Made by a program: the position numbers and the translations under genes
Notes under the pieces: model-generated
The model's input: only the letters and a program-made list of their open reading frames with translations
What the model was told of the DNA's origin: nothing
Database searches by the model: none
In this document: positions 50,094 to 58,079 of the stretch, piece by piece
Position numbering within the stretch: the first letter of the stretch is position 1
How the letters are laid out: each line of letters begins with the position of its first letter
Source of the DNA: Geobacter sp.
GTDB taxonomy: Bacteria > Desulfobacterota > Desulfuromonadia > Geobacterales > Geobacteraceae
Assembly (NCBI GenBank): GCA_016177775.1
Contig: JACOUQ010000003.1
Location: forward strand, 1-64,000
Length of the DNA: 64,000 nt
Reading direction: 5' to 3'

Positions 50094-50643
50094 ACTTTTT
50101 CCCTCCGAAATATTCCCTGACAAGAACTCTCATCCTTTCCTTCGCCCTGAACAGACGGGACTTGACCGTGCCGGTCGAAATTCCTTCCGCCGTTGCGATC
50201 TGATCCAGCGATTCCCCTTCCAGACTCCGCAGCAAGGTCATCCTGAACGGTTCCGGTATCTGCCGAAGGCAGGCGTCAAGGGCCACCATCCGTTCCTGTT
50301 CCAGCAGCATGTCTTCCGCGTTTTTCGCGCCATCCGGAAGGGCGGCTATCTCCTCCAGGCCGACCCGCTTTCTCCCGCGGCGCTCCCTGAAAACGCTTGC
50401 GCACCGATTTCTGGCGGCAATGAAGAGCCAGGCCGAAAACGGAGTCCCTTTCCTTTCGTCGAAATCCTTCAGTGACTTGTAGACATTGAAGAAAACCTCT
50501 TGGCCGATGTCTTCCACCCTACTCTCATCATCTACGATCCTGAAGATGAATGTGAGGAGAGGCCGGTGATACTTCTCCACCAGAAGGGCGTAAGCGTCCG
50601 CATTGCCGTTCCTGATTTTCGCGATGATTTCCAGGTCGTCCAT
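50080..50643 (-). CDS. ECF RNA polymerase sigma factor (second)
   Basis: 187 residues. Region 2 is near residues 15-85 (ALLVEKYHRPLLTFIFRIVDDESRVEDIGQEVF) and region 4 near 120-180 (LRQIPEPFRMTLLRSLEGESLDQIATAEGISTGTVKSRLFRAKERM). AGAGGAG lies four bases before the ATG. A GGAAC-16-CGTATTC promoter lies 31 bases upstream, and an identical box pair precedes the signal-peptidase gene, so it probably activates both. It is distinct from the sigma at 27.5 kb, whose -10 is GTCTAA. Confidence 0.92.
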   Translation of the reverse strand: MDDLEIIAKIRNGNADAYALLVEKYHRPLLTFIFRIVDDESRVEDIGQEVFFNVYKSLKDFDERKGTPFSAWLFIAARNRCASVFRERRGRKRVGLEEIAALPDGAKNAEDMLLEQERMVALDACLRQIPEPFRMTLLRSLEGESLDQIATAEGISTGTVKSRLFRAKERMRVLVREYFGGKKYEGV

Positions 50644-50674
50644 TTACTCCTCTGGAGAGCCGTATTTCATATGT

Positions 50675-50702
50675 GAATACGCCGAACGGTGGAAAAGGTT
50701 CC
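50675..50702 (-). promoter_or_regulatory. Autoregulatory ECF promoter
   Basis: On the minus strand GGAAC (50702-50698), a 16-bp spacer and CGTATTC (50681-50675), 31 bases before the sigma start. It matches 49847-49874 in both boxes and spacing. Confidence 0.8.
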
Positions 50703-50843
50703 CGGAAAATGAAAAAGGGGGTGTTCCCCCCCTTCGTCATGCATCAGCCTTTTCCGGTCGACATTTTCACCTGCCAGAGATAGTCAGAGAGCGGGGCCAG
50801 CATTCCGAACCCCTTTCCTCAGTCCTTTCTATTCAGAAGGACT

Positions 50844-51290
50844 TCATAGGCCCACCGGCATGTCGTAAGGATGCGGACGGCCTTTGCCCGTCTCGACAAA
50901 TTCCTTGAGGCTAAGCAGGAAAAGCACCCAGTGCATTGAGGTCCGAGGGAACATTTTGGCATCCTCGCGCCATTTTGAGTGGCGAAGGTGAAGAAACGTT
51001 TTGTCGCCTTCGCGGAAAATTTTCCATTCAATTTCGGTGTTGACCCAATCAGGATCGCTCCGCTCAGTTGCGCGCCAACGCACGAGTTCATCAACCTTCA
51101 GAGTGGTTACAACCATCTCCTTCAAAATTTTTCCATAAAACCAGAATTCCAATTTCTTCCCGACGACAGATTCCCCCTGCGTCTCGGTGGTCCACCAATG
51201 GGCTAGCTTTTTCACATCGGTCAACGCTTGGTAAAGCTCGCTTGGGGAAGCTTTGATGATCATTTCATGCCAGATTTCACGATATGCCAT
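50844..51290 (-). CDS. SRPBCC/AHSA1-like small-ligand-binding protein
   Basis: 148 residues; GAGGAGG precedes the ATG. The START-like fold begins IWHEMIIKASPSELYQALTDVKKLAHWWTTE, with later strands VNTEIEWKIFREGDKTFLHLRHSKW and a long C-terminal helix (SMHWVLFLLSLKEFVETG). Proteins of this kind bind hydrophobic ligands and are common as integron cassettes. It is followed to the left by the ECF unit and preceded by a gap with repeats. Confidence 0.82.
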   Translation of the reverse strand: MAYREIWHEMIIKASPSELYQALTDVKKLAHWWTTETQGESVVGKKLEFWFYGKILKEMVVTTLKVDELVRWRATERSDPDWVNTEIEWKIFREGDKTFLHLRHSKWREDAKMFPRTSMHWVLFLLSLKEFVETGKGRPHPYDMPVGL

Positions 51291-51540
51291 TGGAAAACAC
51301 CTCCTCTTCTAATGGAATATGTCAAGCATATAGTCTCAGTCTCTGTCCGTTAAGACCGTTTGTGTTGTGGCGGCTTCCAGCCTTTTTGACCCCCTTATCT
51401 AACCGCTTTTGTTCTCCTGGCCTTATGCCCAACGTGTTGGCGGGTGAGCTGTGAAAACAGTTTACGTTGGCAATGTAAAAGTGTACCAATTCCTGCAATT
51501 GAAAAGTGTACGACCCTGTTAGGTTAGGGAAGAGAATCAC
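51291..51540. other. 250-base gap with repeats, between SRPBCC and repair-like genes
   Basis: No gene is seen. The decamer AAAAGTGTAC occurs twice (51477-51486, 51502-51511) in direct orientation, a pattern like the terminal repeats of some insertion sequences. A small palindrome CCAACGTGTTGG lies at 51429-51440. Sequences fitting integron core sites (ACCTAAC and GTTGGGC on the minus strand) bracket 51429-51527, but the interior does not pair well, so I do not call an attC. Confidence 0.4.
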
Positions 51541-52674
51541 TCAGATGGAACGGGAAGATACGACACCTGCCAATTCAAATGTGCCCATCGGCTTGATGAG
51601 CCCGTTCAGCACGACATCCACTTTGTGCGTTCCCGCATAGTGTTTACGCGTTGTCATCTCGGCTAACGAAACGGACTTTTCCAGTTGCACGGTTTCTCGG
51701 GGGGCAAGATCGATAGTTTTTAACTTGAAAACCTTCGGGCTGGTTTTACCATTGGCTTTCATGAAATGGATGCGAAAATCCACCAACACACGTTGGCGAT
51801 GTGAATTTGTGTTTGTGACCTCAAGAGCGATTTCCACGGAGCCTCCAATCATGGCGCGTTGGGGCGTGATGCGTGTATTTCCAATCGATACTTTTGCCTC
51901 TTCACCAAAGCCCATCACCTCAAGAGCCCCAAACTCGGCACGCTTCACAGCTGAGCGTAGCGCATGGCTAACAAGCCGGCGTCTTTCATCCGTAGCATCG
52001 TTCATCCACCGGCGGGCCGTCTCAACAAGCAGCGCCGGATGATCTTTGCCGATGTCATTCAGGTTGTTCGCAACGGAACGCCTTACATAAAGTTCTGGAT
52101 CGTCCTTTAACAATTCAAGCAATGCCAAAACCGGTCGAGGATCTTCTTGGAACTCACGTATGCGCGGTGCCCACGGCAAACGCGGGCGCGTTCCCTCCGA
52201 TACAAGACGGCGTACATGTGGGTTTGGGTCTCTCGCCCAATCTTTGAGGCGAGCGATTGTAGCTTCAGTGTGATGCACCAAGAATGGCCGGATACTGAAC
52301 TCGGCGGAAAATCGTTGAGTTATTTCATATAGGGCACGCATCGAAACATCGAAGTGATCGAGCCCATATTCCGCAACAAAGCAATCGTGCGGGAGATACA
52401 GGAAGGGAGCCATCCCATGGCCATCGGTCTTCTCGAGCTTCGGGCCGAGCGACTCAATCAGAATTTCGACCGCCTCAGGGTAGTTGACAGGCAAGTAGCC
52501 GCGCAGTGTTCGCGCAATCTTCCAGCCTCGCGGCATCAGATCAAGAGCCTCATATCCGTCAAGAGCATCTTTGACGAAGGCCTCTTGTTCAAATGCGGGA
52601 AATACTCGGGAGATCATTCTGGCTATATTGTTGGGAATCTCGACCCCAAACTGGTTTTTGAGCGGTTCAGCCAT
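51541..52674 (-). CDS. DNA-alkylation-repair-like HEAT protein (cassette gene)
   Basis: 377 residues. Residues 1-220 are HEAT-like helices of the alkylation-repair superfamily, with ARDPNPHVRRLVSEGTRPRLPWAPRI near 148 and DDPELYVRRSVANNLNDIGKDHP near 190. Residues 260-377 form a beta-sandwich (SIGNTRITPQRAMIGGSVEIALEVTN). AGGAG lies seven bases before the ATG, and the attC core GTTGAAC ends 14 bases upstream, the usual position for a cassette gene. Glycosylase activity is not proven. Confidence 0.82.
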   Translation of the reverse strand: MAEPLKNQFGVEIPNNIARMISRVFPAFEQEAFVKDALDGYEALDLMPRGWKIARTLRGYLPVNYPEAVEILIESLGPKLEKTDGHGMAPFLYLPHDCFVAEYGLDHFDVSMRALYEITQRFSAEFSIRPFLVHHTEATIARLKDWARDPNPHVRRLVSEGTRPRLPWAPRIREFQEDPRPVLALLELLKDDPELYVRRSVANNLNDIGKDHPALLVETARRWMNDATDERRRLVSHALRSAVKRAEFGALEVMGFGEEAKVSIGNTRITPQRAMIGGSVEIALEVTNTNSHRQRVLVDFRIHFMKANGKTSPKVFKLKTIDLAPRETVQLEKSVSLAEMTTRKHYAGTHKVDVVLNGLIKPMGTFELAGVVSSRSI

Positions 52675-52688
52675 ACTGTTACTCCTGT

Positions 52689-52744
52689 GTTCAACACCAT
52701 AAGGCTGACCGGCTGTTTTTGGCCGGTCTTGGCGCTAGTTGGAC
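52689..52744 (-). other. attC site A (56 bp)
   Basis: Minus-strand core boxes GTCCAAC (RYYYAAC) and GTTGAAC (GTTRRRY-like) bound a hairpin with the GACCGGC/GCCGGTC stem and a T-rich loop. Length is typical of a 59-base element. The interior is about 85% like attC C at 58023-58078. Confidence 0.75.
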
Positions 52745-52821
52745 ATTGCCATTTCGCTCAAACTTACCGGCGTCCTCACCAGCCTTCCTCGTAAGTTATC
52801 AGCGGCTTCTTAAGTATTCTC

Positions 52822-52865
52822 TAAAAACGCCGTGAGGCCTCGACATAAAGGCTTCACGGCGTTTT
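52822..52865 (-). terminator. Terminator of the OsmC/DGC/ECF operon
   Basis: Stem AAAACGCCGTGA.GCC/GGC.TCACGGCGTTTT with a short loop; T-run on the minus strand about 18 bases after the OsmC stop. Confidence 0.8.
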
Positions 52866-52882
52866 GGGTTAGTTCAAGAACA

Positions 52883-53320
52883 CTATCCAGCAGTTAAAGT
52901 TGTCGGCGTGACTGCCGCAATCGTATCTAGTACCGGGCATCTCGAATGCAGCTCTTCAAGAAAGCTCTTTCGCTCCACCTCAGACATTTCAGAATCAAGC
53001 GCCAAGTTGACATTGATGCCGGTGACTCCTGGCCTGCTGTCTCCGCTTTTGCCGTATATGACATCCAGATCCAGTGAACCATCGATTTTGATATCCATGC
53101 CGTTTAAGCTGAGTTTTTTCTGAGTGGCAATAATCCTGGCCGTTGTCGCAATGCAACCTGCCAGTGAAGAATAAAGATATTCCATTGGGCTGGCTCCGGC
53201 ATCAGTCCCACCGGCAAAAAGCGGCTGGTCGACATAAAATGTACGATCTCCCGACGTTACTGTAACTTTGTACTTGTCGTCCGATTTTGCTTCAATGCGG
53301 TATGTTCTCATTTTTGCCAT
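52883..53320 (-). CDS. OsmC/Ohr-family protein
   Basis: 145 residues; AAGGAG precedes the ATG. The fold contains the thiol-peroxidase-like cysteines C56 (SLAGCIATTARIIATQKK) and C128 (HSRCPVLDTIAAVTP). It probably reduces organic peroxides or handles other oxidants in the cytoplasm. It is the last gene of the ECF-DGC-OsmC operon and is closed by the terminator at 52822. Confidence 0.9.
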   Translation of the reverse strand: MAKMRTYRIEAKSDDKYKVTVTSGDRTFYVDQPLFAGGTDAGASPMEYLYSSLAGCIATTARIIATQKKLSLNGMDIKIDGSLDLDVIYGKSGDSRPGVTGINVNLALDSEMSEVERKSFLEELHSRCPVLDTIAAVTPTTLTAG

Positions 53321-53355
53321 GGTATGTTCTCCTTAATTGTCCGAGATGATAAGGG

Positions 53356-53862
53356 CTACAGGGTAGCCGCTATCTTCTGGGCAACGGTGCGGGCAAGCAC
53401 CTGAATTTCTTCCTGCGGCATCTCATCAACCCCGAACAGTTTCTGATTAAAATCACAGAGTCGGTCGGTGCGAACAATTTCCGGAGAAAGACCTTCAATC
53501 ACTCCACTCATCATGCGTGATGAACAGTTGACGGGACACCCTTCCAGGGCGAGCAATCGTGTAGTGTCCCGTACCAAGCCTCGTTGCCCGGTATTCTTGG
53601 TAAATGCACCGCCGAGACATATCCGGACGGTTTTCTCCGGGGCAAGCGTGTGACAGAGGATGTTGGCGGCCTGTCGGGAAATCTCCCCCCGTAGACAGGC
53701 TCCGTCGCAGCTCATAACGGCAACCGGCTTGTTCTGCTGCCGCTCTGCGTACTCTTCACAGAGATTGCAGTTGCCTTTTGCCTTCTCAATGCGCACCACT
53801 TCATAATCTTCGTTCTCTACTGCCTTGCTTCCTGCTTCACAACAACCTGTGGTTTTCATCAT
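53356..53862 (-). CDS. DGC-domain putative zinc-binding protein
   Basis: 168 residues from MMKTTGCCEAG; GGAGG lies five bases before the ATG, with a TTG four codons earlier less suitable. Cysteine motifs CNLCEEY, SCDGACLRGE and LEGCPVNCSSRMM are typical of the DGC-type putative zinc-binding proteins. Its position directly after the ECF sigma gene makes it a possible redox or metal sensor for that sigma; this is inferred. Confidence 0.85.
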   Translation of the reverse strand: MMKTTGCCEAGSKAVENEDYEVVRIEKAKGNCNLCEEYAERQQNKPVAVMSCDGACLRGEISRQAANILCHTLAPEKTVRICLGGAFTKNTGQRGLVRDTTRLLALEGCPVNCSSRMMSGVIEGLSPEIVRTDRLCDFNQKLFGVDEMPQEEIQVLARTVAQKIAATL

Positions 53863-53940
53863 ACGTTCCTCCAACGGTAAAGTGGACTGCCTGTTACCGT
53901 AGACGAGGAACTATCGGAAAGGATACGCTTGAAGGGAATT

Positions 53941-54498
53941 TTATTTCCGGTCACACATGATTTCACTCCGTTCGTCATGATAAAGGTTGCACTGGGATTC
54001 CATGGCCTTCCTTAAGGCGGTGCGAGCACGATGGAGTCTGATCTTGACGGTGTCGATGCTTATGTCGAGTATTGCGGCAATTGCAGAGTTCGTAAACTCT
54101 TCGAACTCACTGAGAAGCAGGACAGTCCGGTAGTTTTCGGGCAGTTGATCGATTACGCCTCGAATACAGGAGTTCATCTCCTTTCGAATATAATCTCGCT
54201 CGGTCCCCGGAAAACCGGTATCGGGAAGATCGTCAATCGAACCGTCATCGTCGAATAACTGCTCCGCCCCTTTTTGCTTGGACAATGATGACAAGGCATG
54301 ATCATGGGCAGTATTCGTTGCAATGCGGTATATCCATGTGGAAAGAGAGGATTCACCTCGGAAACTATCCAGTGACTGGCTCACCTTTAGAAAAACCGTC
54401 TGGGTAAGATCCAGTGCATCGTTCTCGCATATAAGATTGCTGAGATAACGATGTATCTTCGGCTGGAATTCCTTGTAAATGCTGTCAAAGTCTCTCAA
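53941..54498 (-). CDS. ECF RNA polymerase sigma factor (third)
   Basis: 185 residues beginning at TTG 54498 (read as Met) with GGGAGGG upstream. Region 2 is at about residues 5-75 (FQPKIHRYLSNLICENDALDLTQTVFLKVSQ) and region 4 at about 115-170 (LPENYRTVLLLSEFEEFTNSAIAAILDISIDTVKIRLHRARTALRK). It heads an operon with the DGC and OsmC genes and faces the HxlR gene upstream. No ECF-type promoter like those at 28 or 50 kb is visible before it. Confidence 0.9.
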   Translation of the reverse strand: MRDFDSIYKEFQPKIHRYLSNLICENDALDLTQTVFLKVSQSLDSFRGESSLSTWIYRIATNTAHDHALSSLSKQKGAEQLFDDDGSIDDLPDTGFPGTERDYIRKEMNSCIRGVIDQLPENYRTVLLLSEFEEFTNSAIAAILDISIDTVKIRLHRARTALRKAMESQCNLYHDERSEIMCDRK

Positions 54499-54555
54499 AT
54501 GTGCTCTCCCTCCCCCTTAATTCTGGGTGTGAACATCCGTACACGCAAAAAAATC

Positions 54556-54906
54556 CTATCCATTTAAATACACTTTTGCCCATTCACACATCTGGTCAAT
54601 GATGGGGAAGATACTTCTCCCCTTATCAGTCAGCGAATACTCCACCTTTGGAGGCACCTGGGGGTAAACTTCCCGGTGCACAAGACCATCGGTTTCCAGT
54701 TCACGCAGCTGCTGGGTCAGCATCTTGCGGGTGGTGTCGCTAAACTGTCGCTGCAGGTCGGAAAAACGCATGGTCTCCTGTGCCAGGTGCCAGATGATCG
54801 AGGCCTTCCATTTTCCGCCGACTACCGCCAAGGTGACGTCAATGCCGCACTTATACTCTTTTTCCCGGTAGACCAATAAGTCTCTCGCTGTCTCTTCCTG
54901 TCCCAT
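54556..54906 (-). CDS. HxlR-family winged-helix regulator
   Basis: 116 residues. The winged helix covers residues 18-105 with a leading cysteine (YKCGIDVTLAVVGGKWKASIIWHL), the recognition helix (KMLTQQLRELETDGLV) and the wing (YPQVPPKVEYSLTDKGR). The single conserved cysteine often senses electrophiles or redox state in this family. It diverges from the flavoprotein gene across a region with the palindrome GGTACTAAGTACC, its likely operator. GGAG precedes the ATG. Confidence 0.92.
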   Translation of the reverse strand: MGQEETARDLLVYREKEYKCGIDVTLAVVGGKWKASIIWHLAQETMRFSDLQRQFSDTTRKMLTQQLRELETDGLVHREVYPQVPPKVEYSLTDKGRSIFPIIDQMCEWAKVYLNG

Positions 54907-54939
54907 ACCAACTCCAATTAATTCTTATGTTACTAAATA

Positions 54940-54952
54940 GGTACTAAGTACC
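54940..54952. promoter_or_regulatory. Palindromic candidate operator for the HxlR regulator
   Basis: GGTAC-TAA-GTACC lies between the divergent HxlR and flavoprotein genes. A related half-site AAGTACG follows near 54976. Pairing is suggestive only. Confidence 0.5.
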
Positions 54953-55066
54953 GTAAAAGGTGCTACGTTCCAAAAAAGTACGTTATTGACTACATGAATC
55001 CTATGGGTAAATATAACTCAAATGATTGAAAAAGAGAAGGGGCAACTACAGACAACAGGAGGAAAA

Positions 55067-55702
55067 ATGAAGGTAGTGGCATTTAACGGCAGTCCCAACA
55101 GAGAGGGCAACACCTGGCACGCCCTGAAGATGGTTACGGAGGAGCTGGAACAGGAGGGAATTGAGACGGAAATCGTCCATGTCGGTAACAAAGTGATCAG
55201 AGGCTGTGCAGCGTGTGGCATGTGCATGAAAAACAAAAATGAACAGTGCGTTCTCCCCGGTGACGAGGTCAATGGCTGGATACAGAAAATGAAGGGGGCT
55301 GACGGGATCATCCTCGGCTCACCGGTTCATTACGCGGCCATAGGGGGGACAATGAAGTCCTTCCTAGACCGGGCCTTTTATGTCACCAGCGTCAATGACG
55401 GCATGCTCCGCCACAAGGTCGGTGCATCGGTGGTGGCGGTGAGGCGTTCCGGCGGCCTGCCGACCTTCGACCAGCTGAATAATTTCCTCATGTATGCCGA
55501 GATGCTGATCCCGACGTCCAATTACTGGAATGTGATTCACGGCAGAAGTCCGGGAGAGGTGACCCAAGACACGGAGGGTGTGCAGATTATGCGAGTGATG
55601 GGGAAGAACATGGCGTGGCTGCTGAAACTGGTGGAACACGGCAAGGGAACGGTTGTCCCGCCGGACCGAGAGGTCAAAACGTACCTGAACTTTATTCACT
55701 GA
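55067..55702 (+). CDS. NADPH-dependent FMN reductase / flavodoxin-fold protein
   Basis: 211 residues from MKVVAFNGSPNREGNTWHAL with AGGAGG eight bases upstream; an earlier ATG at 55022 adds only 15 non-conserved residues. The FMN-phosphate loop GSPNREGNT, a CGMC pair near residue 50 and GSPVHYAAIGGTMKSFLDR near 87 mark an iron-sulfur-type flavoprotein of the NADPH-dependent FMN reductase superfamily. It is divergent from HxlR and probably repressed by it. Confidence 0.9.
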   Translation: MKVVAFNGSPNREGNTWHALKMVTEELEQEGIETEIVHVGNKVIRGCAACGMCMKNKNEQCVLPGDEVNGWIQKMKGADGIILGSPVHYAAIGGTMKSFLDRAFYVTSVNDGMLRHKVGASVVAVRRSGGLPTFDQLNNFLMYAEMLIPTSNYWNVIHGRSPGEVTQDTEGVQIMRVMGKNMAWLLKLVEHGKGTVVPPDREVKTYLNFIH

Positions 55703-55791
55703 AGCGGTTCCACGGCCACACCTGCCGGCTTGGGGCAAGAGTAGATAATAGACTGAAGACCACAAGCCAACCATTCTGAAAGGAAAAAACA

Positions 55792-56526
55792 ATGGAAAAG
55801 ATAGTTACTTTGATCGGACTTATCCTTTTATGCGCAACCGTAATCCCTGAATTGGTTCATGCTGAGTCAAAGCAGGTTCTGATTGTTGTCACCAGCGCCA
55901 ACCAGATTCGCGAGGGAAAACCGACTGGGCTATGGCTGGAGGAGTTTGCCGTGCCATATCTGAAGCTAAAGGAAGCAGGCTTCAGGGTTACTATCGCCAG
56001 CCCCAAAGGCGGTGAGGCTCCAATTGACCCGCGCAGTCTCACGGACAGCAAAAAGGTGCAGCAGTGGCAACAGGCTGTCACCGCGCTGAAAAAGACAGCG
56101 GCGCTCACACAGGTGGATTCCAAACAGTTCGACGCCATCTTTCTGCCCGGCGGTCATGGCACTATGTTTGATCTGCCCAACGATCAGAACCTCAAGCGCC
56201 TCCTGAACCAGTTTGCCAAGGCGGACAAGGTGATTGCTGCCGTCTGTCACGGGCCGGCTGGTTTTGTGGGGGCAAAGAAAGCGGACGGCTCGCCCATGGT
56301 GGCAGGCAAGACCATTACCTCCTTGACCGATGAAGAAGAAAAGGCCATGAATCTTGACCGTGAAATGCCGTTCCTTCTCGAGTCCAAACTCAGGGAAGAG
56401 GGTGCCAAGTTTGTTGCCGGCGCAAAATGGGCTTCCCATGCCGAGGTAGACGGGAAAATGGTTACAGGACAGAATCCGGCTTCCAGCGAAGCAGTGGCGA
56501 ACGAAGTCATCAATATTTTGAAGTAG
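55792..56526 (+). CDS. Exported DJ-1/PfpI-family protein (Hsp31-like)
   Basis: 244 residues with a signal peptide (1-24). The DJ-1/PfpI core has the nucleophilic elbow AAVCHGPAG (cysteine near 150), the GGHGTMFDLP loop and the acidic LDREMPFLLESKLREEGAKFV segment of the Hsp31/glyoxalase III subgroup. Family members act on methylglyoxal or protein damage; export makes it unusual. It follows the flavoprotein gene and precedes the monooxygenase gene, so it belongs to the same stress cluster. Confidence 0.88.
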   Translation: MEKIVTLIGLILLCATVIPELVHAESKQVLIVVTSANQIREGKPTGLWLEEFAVPYLKLKEAGFRVTIASPKGGEAPIDPRSLTDSKKVQQWQQAVTALKKTAALTQVDSKQFDAIFLPGGHGTMFDLPNDQNLKRLLNQFAKADKVIAAVCHGPAGFVGAKKADGSPMVAGKTITSLTDEEEKAMNLDREMPFLLESKLREEGAKFVAGAKWASHAEVDGKMVTGQNPASSEAVANEVINILK

Positions 56527-56561
56527 CCCTTATAGGCGCTACACTCAAGGAGAGAGCACTA

Positions 56562-56849
56562 ATGTCAAAATTATCAATCGTGGCAATAATCAGAGCAAAG
56601 AAGGAATCGGCAGAATGTGTCAGAAGTGAACTCAGTAAACTCGTTACCCCAACAAGGAAAGAAGACGGGTGTATAGAGTACAATCTGCATCAGGACAATG
56701 ATGCACCCGAGGTCTTTGTCTTCTACGAAATATGGGAAGGTGCGGCTGATCTCGAAAAGCACTTGAACAGCGATCATTACCGGAAGTGCAATGCCATAGA
56801 TGGCATGATCGAAGAGAAGTCTGTGCACAAGCTGACGTGCATCGCGTAA
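56562..56849 (+). CDS. Antibiotic-biosynthesis-monooxygenase (ABM) domain protein
   Basis: 95 residues from MSKLSIVAIIRAKKE with AAGGAG upstream; the earlier frame runs through the DJ-1 gene and is not used. The ABM signature DGCIEYNLHQDNDAPEVFVFYEIWE and HLNSDHYRK is complete, typical of small quinone or heme oxygenase-like dimers such as YgiN. It forms the end of the HxlR-controlled cluster. Confidence 0.9.
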   Translation: MSKLSIVAIIRAKKESAECVRSELSKLVTPTRKEDGCIEYNLHQDNDAPEVFVFYEIWEGAADLEKHLNSDHYRKCNAIDGMIEEKSVHKLTCIA

Positions 56850-57054
56850 CAGACGGATTGAGCAGCACGGCATGACGAGTCTGGGTGAGCATGGTAGTGT
56901 CACGCTTGAGCAGAGCCGCACTGTGCTGGAATCGAGTCTCTAACAAGGTACCCTGGAGGTTGACATTATGAAATATTGAGAAGAAACAAGGGTGTCAGGG
57001 CTACACAATTCGAAGTAACAAGGGTGTCAGACGAGACAATGCTTTGCAACTAAT
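56850..57054. other. Gap with a direct repeat at the edge of the cassette block
   Basis: No convincing gene. AACAAGGGTGTCAG occurs twice in direct orientation (56985-56998 and 57017-57030), resembling IS terminal repeats. A short open stretch at 56871-56943 (MTSLGEHGSVTLEQSRTVLESSL) may be a remnant of another gene. The block separates the stress cluster from the integron cassettes. Confidence 0.4.
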
Positions 57055-57471
57055 TTACGAATGAACCGAAAGATACTCCTCACGGGCTTTGTCCAAGTTC
57101 TCTTTCTTTTGCCAAAATGCCTTGTGAAGGAGTTCATATTCTTCTATTGTGCAGATACTTTTCCATGTTTCTGAGATCGACGGAATAAGATCAAATCTAG
57201 ATTTAAGATTTTCACATGGATAATCAGGACATTCTCCACAATGACTTACGCCTTTTTCCGAAGCACACTGTGCAATGCCAAATTGACATACTTTGGTGGG
57301 AAAGCATCCGTGACATATCATTTCCTCAGGTGTCAATATCTTCGGTCGCGCGCCAGCTTTATACCATAGGATCGCAACTTCTTTCAGTTTGCTCTTATCT
57401 CCGCTTTGAGTTGCAATAAATCGAGGGCAATAGTCACATACGTCGCCACAGTATCCCATTTTTGTTTTCAT
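57055..57471 (-). CDS. DUF3795-type cysteine-rich protein (cassette gene)
   Basis: 138 residues from MKTKMGYCGDVCDYC; an earlier ATG at 57507 lies inside the attC. Cysteine motifs GYCGDVCDYCPRF, CHGCFPTKVC and HCGECPDYPC match the DUF3795 zinc or iron-cluster protein type. An AGGAG site lies 12 bases upstream. It starts about 20 bases after attC B, the normal cassette layout. No attC follows it, so its 3' end is at a rearranged junction. Confidence 0.82.
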   Translation of the reverse strand: MKTKMGYCGDVCDYCPRFIATQSGDKSKLKEVAILWYKAGARPKILTPEEMICHGCFPTKVCQFGIAQCASEKGVSHCGECPDYPCENLKSRFDLIPSISETWKSICTIEEYELLHKAFWQKKENLDKAREEYLSVHS

Positions 57472-57489
57472 TTTTGGTTTATTCTCCTG

Positions 57490-57591
57490 GTCCAACGGAC
57501 CTGGCACTCAGCCGCCCGGCCCGCACGCGCAGCATTCTAAACCTACGGGAATGATGGTGCGGGCCGGGTCGGCTGCAGTGCCGAGTTAGGC
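57490..57591 (-). other. attC site B (102 bp)
   Basis: On the minus strand GCCTAAC at 57591-57585 and GTTGGAC at 57496-57490 are perfect RYYYAAC and GTTRRRY cores. Between them two arms, GGCACTCAGCCG-CCCGGCCCGCAC and its near complement, form a long hairpin with unpaired bases, the hallmark of attC. Confidence 0.9.
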
Positions 57592-57624
57592 GGCGCGCCG
57601 TGGGCTCCGGGGTCAGGCCGCGAA

Positions 57625-57969
57625 TCACAACGATTGGTATGGCGTATAGATGCGCACGGGGCTGCCTTCAAGCGCCTTCCTCAACAGGGAGCTTGGTGTG
57701 CCCAGGATCTCGCCAGAGCCGGAACAAACTTGGAACATCGCGGTCATCAAATCCCCAAGATTTGAGAAATGCTCGAGCAATGCTTCCGAGTCGCGATAGC
57801 GCTCATAAACGATGCACTCTGACGAGTCATCGTTGAAGAACACCTCATACTGCAATGTGCCGGTGTCCTTGGCCCGAACCACCGCCATACACTGAGCCTG
57901 GAGATCCTTGAACTCTTGGAGCTTGCCGGGATGAATCTTCAGCCTCGCAAATCCCTTGATTTCGTGCAT
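57625..57969 (-). CDS. ABM-domain monooxygenase-like protein (cassette gene)
   Basis: 114 residues from MHEIKGFARLKIHPGKLQEF; the frame opens earlier at 58080 but that part runs across attC C. The ABM fold (KDTGTLQYEVFFNDDSSECIVYERYRDSEALLEHFSN) is clear and differs from the ABM protein at 56.6 kb. It lies between attC C and attC B in cassette orientation. Small dimeric oxygenases of this type are common cassette cargo. Confidence 0.85.
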   Translation of the reverse strand: MHEIKGFARLKIHPGKLQEFKDLQAQCMAVVRAKDTGTLQYEVFFNDDSSECIVYERYRDSEALLEHFSNLGDLMTAMFQVCSGSGEILGTPSSLLRKALEGSPVRIYTPYQSL

Positions 57970-58022
57970 TAGTGCCTCCGTGAACCCTCTGTGCGCGCAG
58001 TGGTAGCAACTGAAGGGACGCC

Positions 58023-58078
58023 GCCTAACACCATAAGCCTGACCGGTTGTTTTTGGGCCGGTCTTGGCGCTGTACTTC
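58023..58078 (-). other. attC site C (one degenerate core)
   Basis: On the minus strand the R' core GTTAGGC (58029-58023) is perfect. The interior hairpin GACCGGCC...GGTC matches attC A closely. The opposite core reads GAAGTAC instead of RYYYAAC, so the site may be poorly recombinogenic. The shared sequence with attC A suggests a common cassette-array family. Confidence 0.6.
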
Positions 58079-58079
58079 A

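Noticed and set aside
51429-51528. Possible attC between the SRPBCC and repair-like genes
   Set aside because: Core-like boxes are present, but the interior does not form the required imperfect hairpin.
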